From: Megascapheus bottae
Taxonomy: Eukaryota > Chordata > Mammalia > Rodentia > Geomyidae
Direction: 5' to 3'
DNA: 64,000 nucleotides
NCBI GenBank assembly: GCA_024803745.1
Contig: JANJXV010000016.1
Location: 44,641,263-44,705,262, forward strand
A program made the translations under genes and the position numbers. Position 1 is the stretch's first letter. Each line of letters begins with the position of its first letter. Under the pieces are notes generated by a model, which was not told the DNA's origin, did not search any database, and saw only the letters and a list, made by a program, of their open reading frames with translations. This document shows, one piece after another, positions 46,721 through 60,554 of this stretch.

Positions 46721-49700
46721 CATCGCCACATCACCCTCACAATCCTGATCATGATCATAGATAACAACCATCTCCACCCTCTCCATCTCCACTATCTCCA
46801 TCTCCACCACCCCATCATAACAGCCATCTCCACCCTCTCCATCTCCACTATCTCCATCTCCACCACCCCATCATAACAGCCATCTCCACTATCTCCATCT
46901 CCACTATCTCCATCTCCACCACCCCATCATAACAGCCATCTCCACCCTCTCCATCTCCACTATCTCCATCTCCACCATCCCATCATAACAGCCATCTCCA
47001 CCCTCTCCATCTCCACTATCTCCATCGCCACCATCCCATCATAACAGCCATCTCCACCCTCTCCATCTCCACTATCTCCATCTCCACCATCCCATCATAA
47101 CAGCCATCTCCACCCTCTCCATCTCCACTATCTCCATCTCCACCATCCCATCATAACAACCATCTCCACCCTCTCCATCTCCACTATCTCCATCTCCACC
47201 ACCCCATCATAACAGCCATCTCCACCCTCTCCATCTCCACTATCTCCATCGCCACCATCCCATCATAACAGCCATCTCCACCCTCTCCATCTCCACTATC
47301 TCCATCTCCACCATCCCATCATAACAGCCATCTCCACCCTCTCCATCTCCACTATCTCCATCTCCACCATCCCATCATAACAACCATCTCCACCCTCTCC
47401 ATCTCCACTATCTCCATCTCCACCATCCCATCACAACAACCATCTCCACCCTCTCCATCTCCACTATCTCCATCTCCACCACCCCATCATAACAGCCATC
47501 TCCACTATCTCCATCTCCAGTATCTCCATCTCTACCACCCCATCATAACAGCCATCTCCACCCTCTCCATCTCCACTATCTCCATCTCCACCCTCTCCAT
47601 CTCCACCCTCTCCATCTCCACTACCTCCATCTCCACCGCCCATCATAACAGCCATCTCCACCCTCTCCATCTCCACTATCTCCATCTCCACCACCCCATC
47701 ATAACAGCCATCTCCACCCTCTCCATCTCCACTATCTCCATCTCCACCATCCCATCATAACAGCCATCTCCACCCTCTCCATCTCCACTATCTCCATCTC
47801 CACCCTCTCCATCTCCACTATCTCCATCTCCACCACCCCATCATAACAGCCATCTCCACCCTCTCCATTTCCACTATCTCCATCTCCACCACCCCATCAT
47901 AACAGCCATCTCCACCCTCTCCATTTCCACTATCTCCATCTCCACCACCCCATCATAACAGCCATCTCCACCCTCTCCATCTCCACTATCTCCATCTCCA
48001 CCACCCCATCATAACAACCATCTCCACTATCTCCATCTCCACTATCTCCATCTCCACCATCCCATCATAACAGCCATCTCTACCCTCTCCATCTCCACTA
48101 TCTCCATCTCCACCATCCCATCATAACAGCCATCTCCACCCTCTCCATCTCCACTATCTCCATCTCCACCACCCCATCATAACAGCCATCTCCACCCTCT
48201 CCATCTCCACTATCTCCATCTCCACCACCCCATCATAACAGCCATCTCCACCCTCTCCATCTCCACTATCTCCATCTCCACCACCCCATCATAACAGCCA
48301 TCTCCACCCTCTCCATCTCCACTATCTCCATCTCCACCACCCCATCATAACAGCCATCTCCACCCTCTCCATCTCCACTATCTCCATCTCCACCACCCCA
48401 TCATAACAGCCATCTCCACCCTCTCCATCTCCACTATCTCCATCTCCACCACCACATCATGACAGCCATCTCCACCCTCTCCATCTCCACCACCCCATCA
48501 TAACAGCCATCTCCACTATCTCCATCTCCACTATCTCCATCTCCACTATCTCCATCTCCATCGCCCCATCATAACAACCATCTCCACTATCTCCATCTCC
48601 ACTATCTCCATCTCCACCACCCCATCATAACAGCCATCTCCACCCTCTCCATCTCCACTATCTCCATCTCCACCACCCCATCATAACAGCCATCTCCACC
48701 CTCTCCATCTCCACTATCTCCAGCTCCACCATCCCATCATAACAACCATCTCCACCCTCTCCATCACCACTATCTCGATCTCCACCACCCCATCATCACA
48801 GCCATCTCCCCCCTCTCCATCTCCACTATCTCCATCTCCACCACCCCATCATAACAGCCATCTCCACCCTCTCCATCTCCACTATCTCCATCTCCACCAC
48901 CCCATCATAACAGCCATCTCCACCCTCTCCATCTCCACTATCTCCATCTCCACCACCCCATCATAACAGCCATCTCCACCCTCTCCATCTCCACTATCTC
49001 CATCTCCACCACCCCATCATAACAGCCATCTCCACCCTCTCCATCTCCACTATCTCCATCTCCACCACCCCATCATAACAGCCATCTCCACCCTCTCCAT
49101 CTCCACTATCTCCATCTCCACCACCCCATCATAACAGCCATCTCCACCCTCTCCATCTCCACCACCCCATCATAACAGCCATCTCCACTATCTCCATCTC
49201 CACTATCTCCATCTCCACTATCTCCATCTCCACCACCCCATCATAACAGCCATCTCCACTATCTCAATCTCCACTATCTCCATCTCCACCACTCCATCAT
49301 CACAGCCATCTCCCCCCTCTCCATCTCCACTATCTGCATTTCTACCACCCCATCATAACAGCCATCTCCACCCTCTCCATCTCCACTATCTCCATCTCCA
49401 CCACCCCATCATAACAGCCATCTCCACCCTCTCCATCTCCACTATCTCCATCTCCACCACCCCATCATAACAGCCATCTCCACCCTCTCCATCTCCACTA
49501 TCTCCATCTCCACCACCCCATCATAACAGCCATCTCCACCCTCTCCATCTCCACTATCTCCATCTCCACCACCCCATCATAACAGCCATCTCCACCCTCT
49601 CCATCTCCACTATCTCCATCTCCACCACCCCATCATAACAGCCATCTCCACCCTCTCCATCTCCACTATCTCCATCTCCACCACCCCATCATAACAGCCA

Positions 49701-51059
49701 TCTCCACCCTCTCCATCTCCACTATCTCCATCTCCACCACCCCATCATAACACCCATCTCCACCCTCTCCATCTCCACCACCCCATCATAACAGCCATCT
49801 CCACTATCTCCATCTCCACTATCTCCATCTCCACTATCTCCATCTCCATCGCCCCATCATAACAACCATCTCCACTATCTCCATCTCCACTATCTCCATC
49901 TCCACCACCCCATCATCACAGCCATCTCCACCCTCTCCATCTCCACTATCTCCATCTCCACCACCCCATCATAACAGCCATCTCCACCCTCTCCATCTCC
50001 ACTATCTCCATCTCCCCCACCCCATCATAACAGCCATCTCCACCCTCTCCATCTCCACTATCTCCATCTCCACCACCCCATCATAACAGCCATCTCCACC
50101 CTCTCCATCTCCACTATCTCCATCTCCACCACCCCATCATAACCGCCATCTCCACCCTCTCCATCTCCACTATCTCCATCTCCACCACCCCATCATAACA
50201 GCCATCTCCACCCTCTCCATCTCCACTATCTCCATCTCCACCACCCCATCATAACAGCCATCTCCACCCTCTCCATCTCCACTATCTCCATCTCCACCAC
50301 CCCATCATAACAGCCATCTCCACCCTCTCCATCTCCACTATCTCCATCTCCACCACGCCATCATAACAGCCATCTCCACCCTCTCCATCTCCACTATCTC
50401 CATCTCCACCACCCCATCATAACAGCCATCTCCACCCTCTCCATCTCCACCACCCCATCATAACAGCCATCTCCACTATCTCCATCTCCACTATCTCCAT
50501 CTCCACCACCCCATCATAACAGCCATCTCCACCCTCTCCATCTCCACTATCTCGATCTCCACCACCCCATCATCACAGCCATCTCCCCCCTCTCCATCTC
50601 CACTATCTCCATCTCCACCACCCCATCATAACAGCCATCTCCACCCTCTCCATCTCCACTATCTCCATCTCCACCACCCCATCATAACAGCCATCTCCAC
50701 CCTCTCCATCTCCACTATCTCCATCTCCACCACCCCATCATAACAGCCATCTCCACCCTCTCCATCTCCACTATCTCCATCTCCACCACCCCATCATAAC
50801 AGCCATCTCCACCCTCTCCATCTCCACTATCTCCATCTCCCCCACCCCATCATAACAGCCATCTCCACCCTCTCCATCTCCACTATCTCCATCTCCACCA
50901 CCCCATCATAACAGCCATCTCCACCCTCTCCATCTCCACTATCTCCATCTCCACCACCCCATCATAACAGCCATCTCCACCCTCTCCATCTCCACTATCT
51001 CCATCTCCACCACCCCATCATAACAGTCATCTCCACCCTCTCCATCTCCACCACCCCAT

Positions 51060-53230
51060 CATAACAGCCATCTCCACTATCTCCATCTCCACTATCTCCA
51101 TCTCCACTATCTCCATCTCCATCGCCCCATCATAACAGCCATCTCCACCCTCTCCATCTCCACTATCTCCATCTCCACCACCCCATCATAACAGCCATCT
51201 CCACCCTCTCCATCTCCACTATCTCCATCTCCACCACCCCATCATAACAGCCATCTCCACCCTCTCCATCTCCACTATCTCCAGCTCCACCATCCCATCA
51301 TAACAACCATCTCCACCCTCTCCATCTCCACTATCTCCAGCTCCACCATCCCATCATAACAACCATCTCCACCCTCTCCATCACCACTATCTCGATCTCC
51401 ACCACCCCATCATCATAGCCATCTCCCCCCTCTCCATCTCCACTATCTCCATCTCCACCACCCCATCATAACAGCCATCTCCACCCTCTCCATCTCCACT
51501 ATCTCCATCTCCACCACCCCATCATAACAGCCATCTCCACCCTCTCCATCTCCACTATCTCCATCTCCACCACCCCATCATAACAGCCATCTCCACCCTC
51601 TCCATCTCCACTATCTCCATCTCCACCACCCCATCATAACAGCCATCTCCACCCTCTCCATCTCCACTATCTCCATCTCCACCACCCCATCATAACAGCC
51701 ATCTCCACCCTCTCCATCTCCACTATCTCCATCTCCACCACCCCATCATAACAGCCATCTCCACCCTCTCCATCTCCACTATCTCCATCTCCACCACCCC
51801 ATCATAACAGCCATCTCCACCCTCTCCATCTCCACTATCTCCATCTCCACCACCCCATCATAACAGCCATCTCCACCCTCTCTATCTCCACCACCCCATC
51901 ATAACAGCCATCTCCACTATCTCCATCTCCACTATCTCCATCTCCACTATCTCCATCTCCATCGCCCCATCATAACAACCATCTCCACTATCTCCATCTC
52001 CACTATCTCCATCTCCACCACCCCATCATAACAGCCATCTCCACCCTCTCCATCTCCACTATCTCCATCTCCACCACCCCATCATAACAGCCATCTCCAC
52101 CCTCTCCATCTCCACTATCTCCATCTCCACCACCCCATCATAACAGCCATCTCCACCCTCTCCATCTCCACCACCCCATCATAACAGCCATCTCCACTAT
52201 CTCCATCTCCACTATCTCCATCTCCACTATCTCCATCTCCATCGCCCCATCATAACAGCCATCTCCACCCTCTCCATCTCCACTATCTCCATCTCCACCA
52301 CCCCATCATAACAGCCATCTCCACCCTCTCCATCTCCACTATCTCCATCTCCACCACCCCATCATAACAGCCATCTCCACCCTCTCCATCTCCACTATCT
52401 CCAGCTCCACCATCCCATCATAACAACCATCTCCACCCTCTCCATCTCCACTATCTCCAGCTCCACCATCCCATCATAACAACCATCTCCACCCTCTCCA
52501 TCACCACTATCTCGATCTCCACCACCCCATCATCACAGCCATCTCCCCCCTCTCCATCTCCACTATCTCCATCTCCACCACCCCATCATAACAGCCATCT
52601 CCACCCTCTCCATCTCCACTATCTCCATCTCCACCACCCCATCATAACAGCCATCTCCACCCTCTCCATCTCCACTATCTCCATCTCCACCACCCCATCA
52701 TAACAGCCATCTCCACCCTCTCCATCTCCACTATCTCCATCTCCACCACCCCATCATAACAGCCATCTCCACCCTCTCCATCTCCACTATCTCCATCTCC
52801 ACCACCCCATCATAACAGCCATCTCCACCCTCTCCATCTCCACTATCTCCATCTCCACCACCCCATCATAACAGCCATCTCCACCCTCTCCATCTCCACT
52901 ATCTCCATCTCCACCACCCCATCATAACAGCCATCTCCACCCTCTCCATCTCCACCACCCCATCATAACAGCCATCTCCACTATCTCCATCTCCACTATC
53001 TCCATCTCCACTATCTCCATCTCCATCGCCCCATCATAACAACCATCTCCACTATCACCATCTCCACTATCTCCATCTCCACCACCCCATCATAACAGCC
53101 ATCTCCACCCTCTCCATCTCCACTATCTCCATCTCCACCACCCCATCATAACAGCCATCTCCACCCTCTCCATCTCCACTATCTCCAGCTCCACCATCCC
53201 ATCATAACAACCATCTCCACCCTCTCCATC
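51060..53230. repeat. Array 3 internal duplication, period 1120 bp
   Basis: The CATCGCCCC marker at 51120 recurs at 52240, 20 units later. After both come three ordinary units, two successive CAGCTCCACCATC units, a CATCACCACTATCTCGATC unit and a TCATCA(C/T)AGCCATCTCCCCC unit in the same order. The next CATCGCCCC follows 840 bp after the first and 784 bp after the second, a difference of one 56-bp unit. Confidence 0.8.
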
Positions 53231-55639
53231 ACCACTATCTCGATCTCCACCACCCCATCATAACAGCCATCTCCACCCTCTCCATCTCCACTATCTCCAT
53301 CTCCACCACCCCATCATAACAGCCATCTCCACCCTCTCCATCTCCACTATCTCCATCTCCACCACCCCATCATAACAGCCATCTCCACCCTCTCCATCTC
53401 CACTATCTCCATCTCCCCCACCCCATCATAACAGCCATCTCCACCCTCTCCATCTCCACTATCTCCATCTCCACCACCCCATCATAACAGCCATCTCCAC
53501 CCTCTCCATCTCCACTATCTCCATCTCCACCACCCCATCATAACAGCCATCTCCACCCTCTCCATCTCCACTATCTCCATCTCCACCACCCCATCATAAC
53601 AGCCATCTCCACTATCTCAATCTCCACTATCTCCATCTCCACCACCCCATCATCACAGCCATCTCCACCCTCTCCATCTCCACTATCTCCATCTCCACCA
53701 CCCCATCATAACAGCCATCTCCACCCTCTCCATCTCCACTATCTCCAGCTCCACCATCCCATCATAACAACCATCTCCACCCTCTCCATGTCCACTATCT
53801 CGATCTCCACCACCCCATCATCACAGCCATCTCCCCCCTCTCCATCTCCACTATCTGCATTTCTACCACCCCATCATAACAGCCATCTCCACCCTCTCCA
53901 TCTCCACTATCTCCATCTCCACCACCCCATCATAACAGCCATCTCCACCCTCTCCATCTCCACTATCTCCATCTCCACCACCCCATCATAACAGCCATCT
54001 CCACCCTCTCCATCTCCACTATCTCCATCTCCACCACCCCATCATAACAGCCATCTCCACCCTCTCCATCTCCACTATCTCCATCTCCACCACCCCATCA
54101 TAACAGCCATCTCCACCCTCTCCATCTCCACTATCTCCATCTCCACCACCCCATCATAACAGCCATCTCCACCCTCTCCATCTCCACTATCTCCATCTCC
54201 ACCACCCCATCATAACAGCCATCTCCACCCTCTCCATCTCCACTATCTCCATCTCCACCACCCCATCATAACACCCATCTCCACCCTCTCCATCTCCACC
54301 ACCCCATCATAACAGCCATCTCCACTATCTCCATCTCCACTATCTCCATCTCCACTATCTCCATCTCCATCGCCCCATCATAACAACCATCTCCACTATC
54401 TCCATCTCCACTATCTCCATCTCCACCACCCCATCATAACAGCCATCTCCACCCTCTCCATCTCCACTATCTCCATCTCCACCACCCCATCATAACAGCC
54501 ATCTCCACCCTCTCCATCTCCACTATCTCCATCTCCACCACCCCATCATAACAGCCATCTCCACCCTCTCCATCTCCACCACCCCATCATAACAGCCATC
54601 TCCACTATCTCCATCTCCACTATCTCCATCTCCACCACCCCATCATAACAGCCATCTCCACCCTCTCCATCTCCACTATCTCCATCTCCACCACCCCATC
54701 ATAACAGCCATCTCCACCCTCTCCATCTCCACTATCTCCAGCTCCACCATCCCATCATAACAACCATCTCCACCCTCTCCATCTCCACTATCTCGATCTC
54801 CACCACCCCATCATCACAGCCATCTCCCCCCTCTCCATCTCCACTATCTCCATCTCCACCACCCCATCATAACAGCCATCTCCACCCTCTCCATCTCCAC
54901 CACCCCATCATAACAGCCATCTCCACTATCTCCATCTCCACTATCTCCATCTCCACCACCCCATCATAACAGCCATCTCCACCCTCTCCATCTCCACTAT
55001 CTCCATCTCCACCACCCCATCATAACAGCCATCTCCACCCTCTCCATCTCCACTATCTCCAGCTCCACCATCCCATCATAACAACCATCTCCACCCTCTC
55101 CATCTCCACTATCTCGATCTCCACCACCCCATCATCACAGCCATCTCCCCCCTCTCCATCTCCACTATCTCCATCTCCACCACCCCATCATAACAGCCAT
55201 CTCCACCCTCTCCATCTCCACTATCTCCATCTCCACCACCCCATCATAACAGCCATCTCCACCCTCTCCATCTCCACTATCTCCATCTCCACCACCCCAT
55301 CATAACAGCCATCTCCACCCTCTCCATCTCCACTATCTCCATCTCCACCACCCCATCATAACAGCCATCTCCACCCTCTCCATCTCCACTATCTCCATCT
55401 CCCCCACCCCATCATAACAGCCATCTCCACCCTCTCCATCTCCACTATCTCCATCTCCACCACCCCATCATAACAGCCATCTCCACCCTCTCCATCTCCA
55501 CTATCTCCATCTCCACCACCCCATCATAACAGCCATCTCCACCCTCTCCATCTCCACTATCTCCATCTCCACCACCCCATCATAACAGCCATCTCCACCC
55601 TCTCCATCTCCACCACCCCATCATAACAGCCATCTCCAC

Positions 55640-58020
55640 TATCTCCATCTCCACTATCTCCATCTCCACTATCTCCATCTCCATCGCCCCATCATAACAG
55701 CCATCTCCACCCTCTCCATCTCCACTATCTCCATCTCCACCACCCCATCATAACAGCCATCTCCACCCTCTCCATCTCCACTATCTCCATCTCCACCACC
55801 CCATCATAACAGCCATCTCCACCCTCTCCATCTCCACTATCTCCATCTCCACCACCCCATCATAACAGCCATCTCCACCCTCTCCATCTCCACTATCTCC
55901 ATCTCCCCCACCCCATCATAACAGCCATCTCCACCCTCTCCATCTCCACTATCTCCATCTCCACCACCCCATCATAACAGCCATCTCCACCCTCTCCATC
56001 TCCACTATCTCCATCTCCACCACCCCATCATAACAGCCATCTCCACCCTCTCCATCTCCACCACCCCATCATAACAGCCATCTCCACTATCTCCATCTCC
56101 ACTATCTCCATCTCCACTATCTCCATCTCCATCGCCCCATCATAACAACCATCTCCACCATCTCCATCTCCACTATCTCCATCTCCACCACCCCATCATA
56201 ACAGCCATCTCCACCCTCTCCATCTCCACTATCTCCATCTCCACCACCCCATCATAACAGCCATCTCCACCCTCTCCATCTCCACTATCTCCATCTCCAC
56301 CACCCCATCATAACAGCCATCTCCACCCTCTCCATCTCCACTATCTCCATCTCCCCCACCCCATCATAACAGCCATCTCCACCCTCTCCATCTCCACCAT
56401 CTCCATCTCCACCACCCCATCATAACAGCCATCTCCACTATCTCCATCTCCACTATCTCCATCTCCACTATCTCCATCTCCATCACCCCATCATAACAAC
56501 CATCTCCACCCTCTCCATCTCCACTATCTCCATCTCCACCACCCCATCATAACAGCCATCTCCACCCTCTCCATCTCCACTATCTCCATCTCCACCACCC
56601 CATCATAGCAACCATCTCCACCCTCTCCATCTCCACTATCTCCATCTCCACCACCCCATCATAACAGCCATCTCCACCCTCTCCATCTCCACTATCTCCA
56701 TCTCCACCATCCCATCATCACAACCATCTCCACCCTCTCCATCTCCACTATCTCCATCTCCACCACCCCATCATAACAACCATCTCCACCCTCTCCATCT
56801 CCACTATCTCCATCTCCACCACCCAATCATCACAACCATCTCCACCCTCTCCATCTCCACTACCTCCATCTCCACCACCCCATCATCACAGCCATCTCCA
56901 CCCTCTCCATCTCCACTATCTCCATCTCCACCACCCCATCATAACAGCCATCTCCACCCTCTCCATCTCCACTATCTCCATCTCCACCACCCCATCATAA
57001 CAGCCATCTCCACTATCTCCATCTCCACTATCTCCATCTCCACTATCTCCATCTCCATCGCCCCATCATAACAGCCATCTCCACCCTCTCCATCTCCACT
57101 ATCTCCATCTCCACCACCCCATCATAACAGCCATCTCCACCCTCTCCATCTCCACTATCTCCATCTCCACCACCCCATCATAACAGCCATCTCCACCCTC
57201 TCCATCTCCACTATCTCCATCTCCACCACCCCATCATAACAGCCATCTCCACCCTCTCCATCTCCACTATCTCCATCTCCCCCACCCCATCATAACAGCC
57301 ATCTCCACCCTCTCCATCTCCACTATCTCCATCTCCACCACCCCATCATAACAGCCATCTCCACCCTCTCCATCTCCACTATCTCCATCTCCACCACCCC
57401 ATCATAACAGCCATCTCCACCCTCTCCATCTCCACCACCCCATCATAACAGCCATCTCCACTATCTCCATCTCCACTATCTCCATCTCCACTATCTCCAT
57501 CTCCATCGCCCCATCATAACAACCATCTCCACTATCTCCATCTCCACTATCTCCATCTCCACCACCCCATCATAACAGCCATCTCCACCCTCTCCATCTC
57601 CACTATCTCCATCTCCACCACCCCATCATAACAGCCATCTCCACCCTCTCCATCTCCACTATCTCCATCTCCACCACCCCATCATAACAGCCATCTCCAC
57701 CCTCTCCATCTCCACTATCTCCATCTCCCCCACCCCATCATAACAGCCATCTCCACCCTCTCCATCTCCACCATCTCCATCTCCACCACCCCATCATAAC
57801 AGCCATCTCCACTATCTCCATCTCCACTATCTCCATCTCCACTATCTCCATCTCCATCACCCCATCATAACAACCATCTCCACCCTCTCCATCTCCACTA
57901 TCTCCATCTCCACCACCCCATCATAACAGCCATCTCCACCCTCTCCATCTCCACTATCTCCATCTCCACCACCCCATCATAGCAACCATCTCCACCCTCT
58001 CCATCTCCACTACCCCATCA
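55640..58020. repeat. Array 3 internal duplication, period 1374 bp
   Basis: Three independent markers repeat at exactly the same distance: CATCGCCCC at 55682 and 57056, CATCGCCCC at 56130 and 57504, and the unique CATCATAGCAACC at 56604 and 57978, all 1374 bp apart. 1374 is not a whole number of 56-bp units, so the copied block includes irregular modules. Confidence 0.88.
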
Positions 58021-58169
58021 TAACAACCATCTCCACCCTCTCCATCTCCACTATCTCCATCTCCACTCTCTCCATCTCTACTCTCTCCATCTCCACCATC
58101 CCCATCCCCAGCCCCATCCCCCGCCCCATCATAACAGCCATCTCCCCCTTCTCCATCTCCACCCTCCCT

Positions 58170-58435
58170 TCTGTGCACATTGGTCTTGTAGGGTTGAGCT
58201 CGTTCTGGGAGGGTGAGGGAAGCACAGAAATGGTGGGACACAGAGTGAAGTAACCCAGCAGTGGTGCTCACTGGACACTGTTGGGGATGAGCATACAACT
58301 TTTGGCGAGGTTGTCGGGAGGAGAAAATGGGAGAGGGGCTGACACTGTGCAAAAGAAATATACTTAGTACCTGACTTCCAAAACCGTATGCCCTCAGTGA
58401 ATCACCAGCACAATGGAAGATTATAAAAAGAAATG
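58170..58435 (+). mobile_element. LINE-1 3' untranslated fragment abutting array 3
   Basis: GAAGCACAGAAATGGTGGGA (about 58219-58238), CAGCAGTGGTGCTCACTGGA, GGGAGAGGGGCTGACACTGT and AAGAAATATACTTAGTACCT match, in order, the 3' part of the L1 at 14737-14940. It ends near CACAATGGAAGATTATAAAA. No separating unique sequence lies between the last array unit and this fragment. Confidence 0.65.
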
Positions 58436-60554
58436 CATTGTGAAAACTGTGTTTTGTTTTTGTTTTGGCTCAACTGTTTCTCCTTGGGTAAAGAGTAGAG
58501 TGTCGACCGGTCCACTCACTCAGCTTCGTCCATGGAAGCTGTCCACAAGTAAGCGCTGTGCTTTATGCTGCTAGGTCAGGTGATTTTGTGTAGGTGCCGA
58601 AGGCAAGCATTGTAGTTCGTATAGAAAGCAGTTTGTAGTTTATCAGGTGATGGAAATTGGACAGTTAATAACTATATCATCTTGTGGTTGGACCGTGTCT
58701 TGCGAATGGCCCATCAATACTCAGTTACATTAGAAATTTTCTTTTCTTTACTGCAGTCAGCATAAGAAACATTGACACTCTGGGAAAACAACTTTTAGTC
58801 AAACCTAAAAATAACCTGATTCCCAAATCGTGTGAATCTGCTGCCCCCTGGCGGCCCGGACACTCAAGAGCCGGCCCCTTGCATTTAAATCACGGAGCCT
58901 CATTTTCTAGAACCGCAAGCACGGGTGTTCCATAAGTGATATTAAAGATGATTAATGGCACGACCATAACTGCAGTAGCTCGAGGATGAGCGGTCACCGC
59001 AATGCCTCAGAGAACCGAGATCCTGTCGAATTCCTATCACAACAGTGACGCTCGGTGCAATGATTTTAAAGATGGTTTTCATGTAAAGTGCCTTTACCAT
59101 AAGTGTCGTGTGTGTTGACCATCTAATGTCGTTTAACTGTCCTGGCTGAACATTGTGAAATACAGTGGGCAGTGCATCTCCTGGTTTAGGACTGAGGAGC
59201 CAGGAAGAGGCGAGGCCAGTGAGGCCAGTGAGGGCAGAGCCCCTGACTGCTCACGCCCGGGGGACACCGGCACCGGTGGGGTGGGGAAGGAGGCGAGGGA
59301 GGGAGCTCAGGCTAGTAGAGGAGCTGAGCCGACACACTCGGCCCCCGTGGGGGAAAGTGGGGTGGAGTGGGCTGGATGCACCCAGGTGAGATCCTGGTCG
59401 TCGAGGCCGAGTTTGTGTTGCTGCATTCAGAAGTTCCATGGCCTAGCAGTTTTCTAGATTGGGGGCCACCCTGACCCCCGAGCCCCACTGTCAGGAAAGA
59501 GGTCACCGGTAAACCGAGTTCTCACACCAACGCTGCAAAGCCACGCGGAAGCATGGGGTCTGGGCACGTCGGACGCTGGGGAGCAAACCTGCTGACAGAC
59601 TGGACAAAGCGTGATTAGAAAAGCCCTGCACACTGGTCTATAAAGGAAGGAATGGCTTCAGGCAGAGGCAGGGAAGCCGCCACCGCACAGACAGGTGGGC
59701 GAGCGTCATTGAGGAGTGCGAAGGGATGCTCGACGTGGTGAGACGTTTTGGCTCTGTGTGGAGCCTTGTGGGGCCTCCCCCGCAGACATGGCTGGCGCCC
59801 CTGCTCTTGCGCCCCCCAGCCGCGGTGTGTCTGCCAGGTCTTCCACTGGACTCCGGCTGGCCGGCTCTCCTGGCAGGTGAGCGGGCCTGGACAGTTGGTT
59901 GGTAACCACGCTGTGCTCACTCCAGTGGCGGCCGAGAAGCTCTACTGCCATGACTAAGACCCGCTCTGCTCCGGTCAGGCCGCGGCAGACTCCTGGAGAC
60001 CCTACGTGGGCCTGCAGCCATGCTCACCCAGGCCAGAGGGGCAGCGCTTCTCCGGGTGGCCCGGCCGCCGCCGGGCGAGTGTGCGAACACCATGTTTCAC
60101 GTGCGAGCAGGGCTGTCCGCAGAAGCCGAGGCTCAGTTCGTGAGGTAGTCAGGACTCACTCCCGTACCGCCCAGTGCCAAAAGCCTTCTCCCACCCGCCT
60201 CCCTTCCGCCACCGCTGGCTTTCCGGCCAGAAGGCAGAGCTGGCTGGAACGCGAGGACGGAGGGCTCAGCGACACGGACCCGGGGTGGGCAGTGAGTGCA
60301 GTGGGGCTAGGCAGGGCTGGTGGTGGAGAGAAGGCAAGGGTGAGTCCTCAGAGCGTCCCAGGGCAGAGACAAGGGAGGTCAGAGGCCATGAGAGGACCGG
60401 GGACAAGGGAGACAGAAGGAACGCCGACCCCCGAGGCCCAGGAGCTGTGGGCGCCGCTGCCAGGTCAGTGGACCCCAGGCGGAGGGTGCTAGCGCTGGTC
60501 ACTGCAGACCACCAGAGCTGCCAAGAACTGAGGAGGCCCCAGGTGAGACGAAGA
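58436..60554. other. Spacer, no recognisable gene
   Basis: AT-leaning to about 59160, then GC-rich with moderate CpG at 59200-60480. The longest frame (197 codons, 59899-60492, plus) overlaps a 160-codon frame in another phase and has no recognisable domain. Confidence 0.5.

Larger units (their letters stand above)
46761..58168. repeat. Array 3: 56-bp minisatellite with 14/15-bp sub-repeats, about 200 copies
   Basis: The dominant unit consists of CCATCTCCACCCTCT, CCATCTCCACTATCT, CCATCTCCACCACC and CCATCATAACAG (15+15+14+12 = 56 bp). Units with extra or missing CCATCTCCACTATCT modules recur, so the repeat is nested. Marked variants include CATCGCCCC, CAGCTCCACCATC, CATCACCACTATCTCGATC and TCATCACAGCCATCTCCCCC. 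The plus strand is C/T/A-rich and the minus strand is correspondingly G/A-rich with GGGGTGGTGG. The unit contains stops in enough frames that no long open frame crosses it. Marker spacing shows nested larger duplications. Confidence 0.97.

Noticed and set aside
47464..47694. VEMERVEM-type frame in array 3
   Set aside because: It is a chance open stretch in the 56-bp repeat; the unit normally introduces stops.
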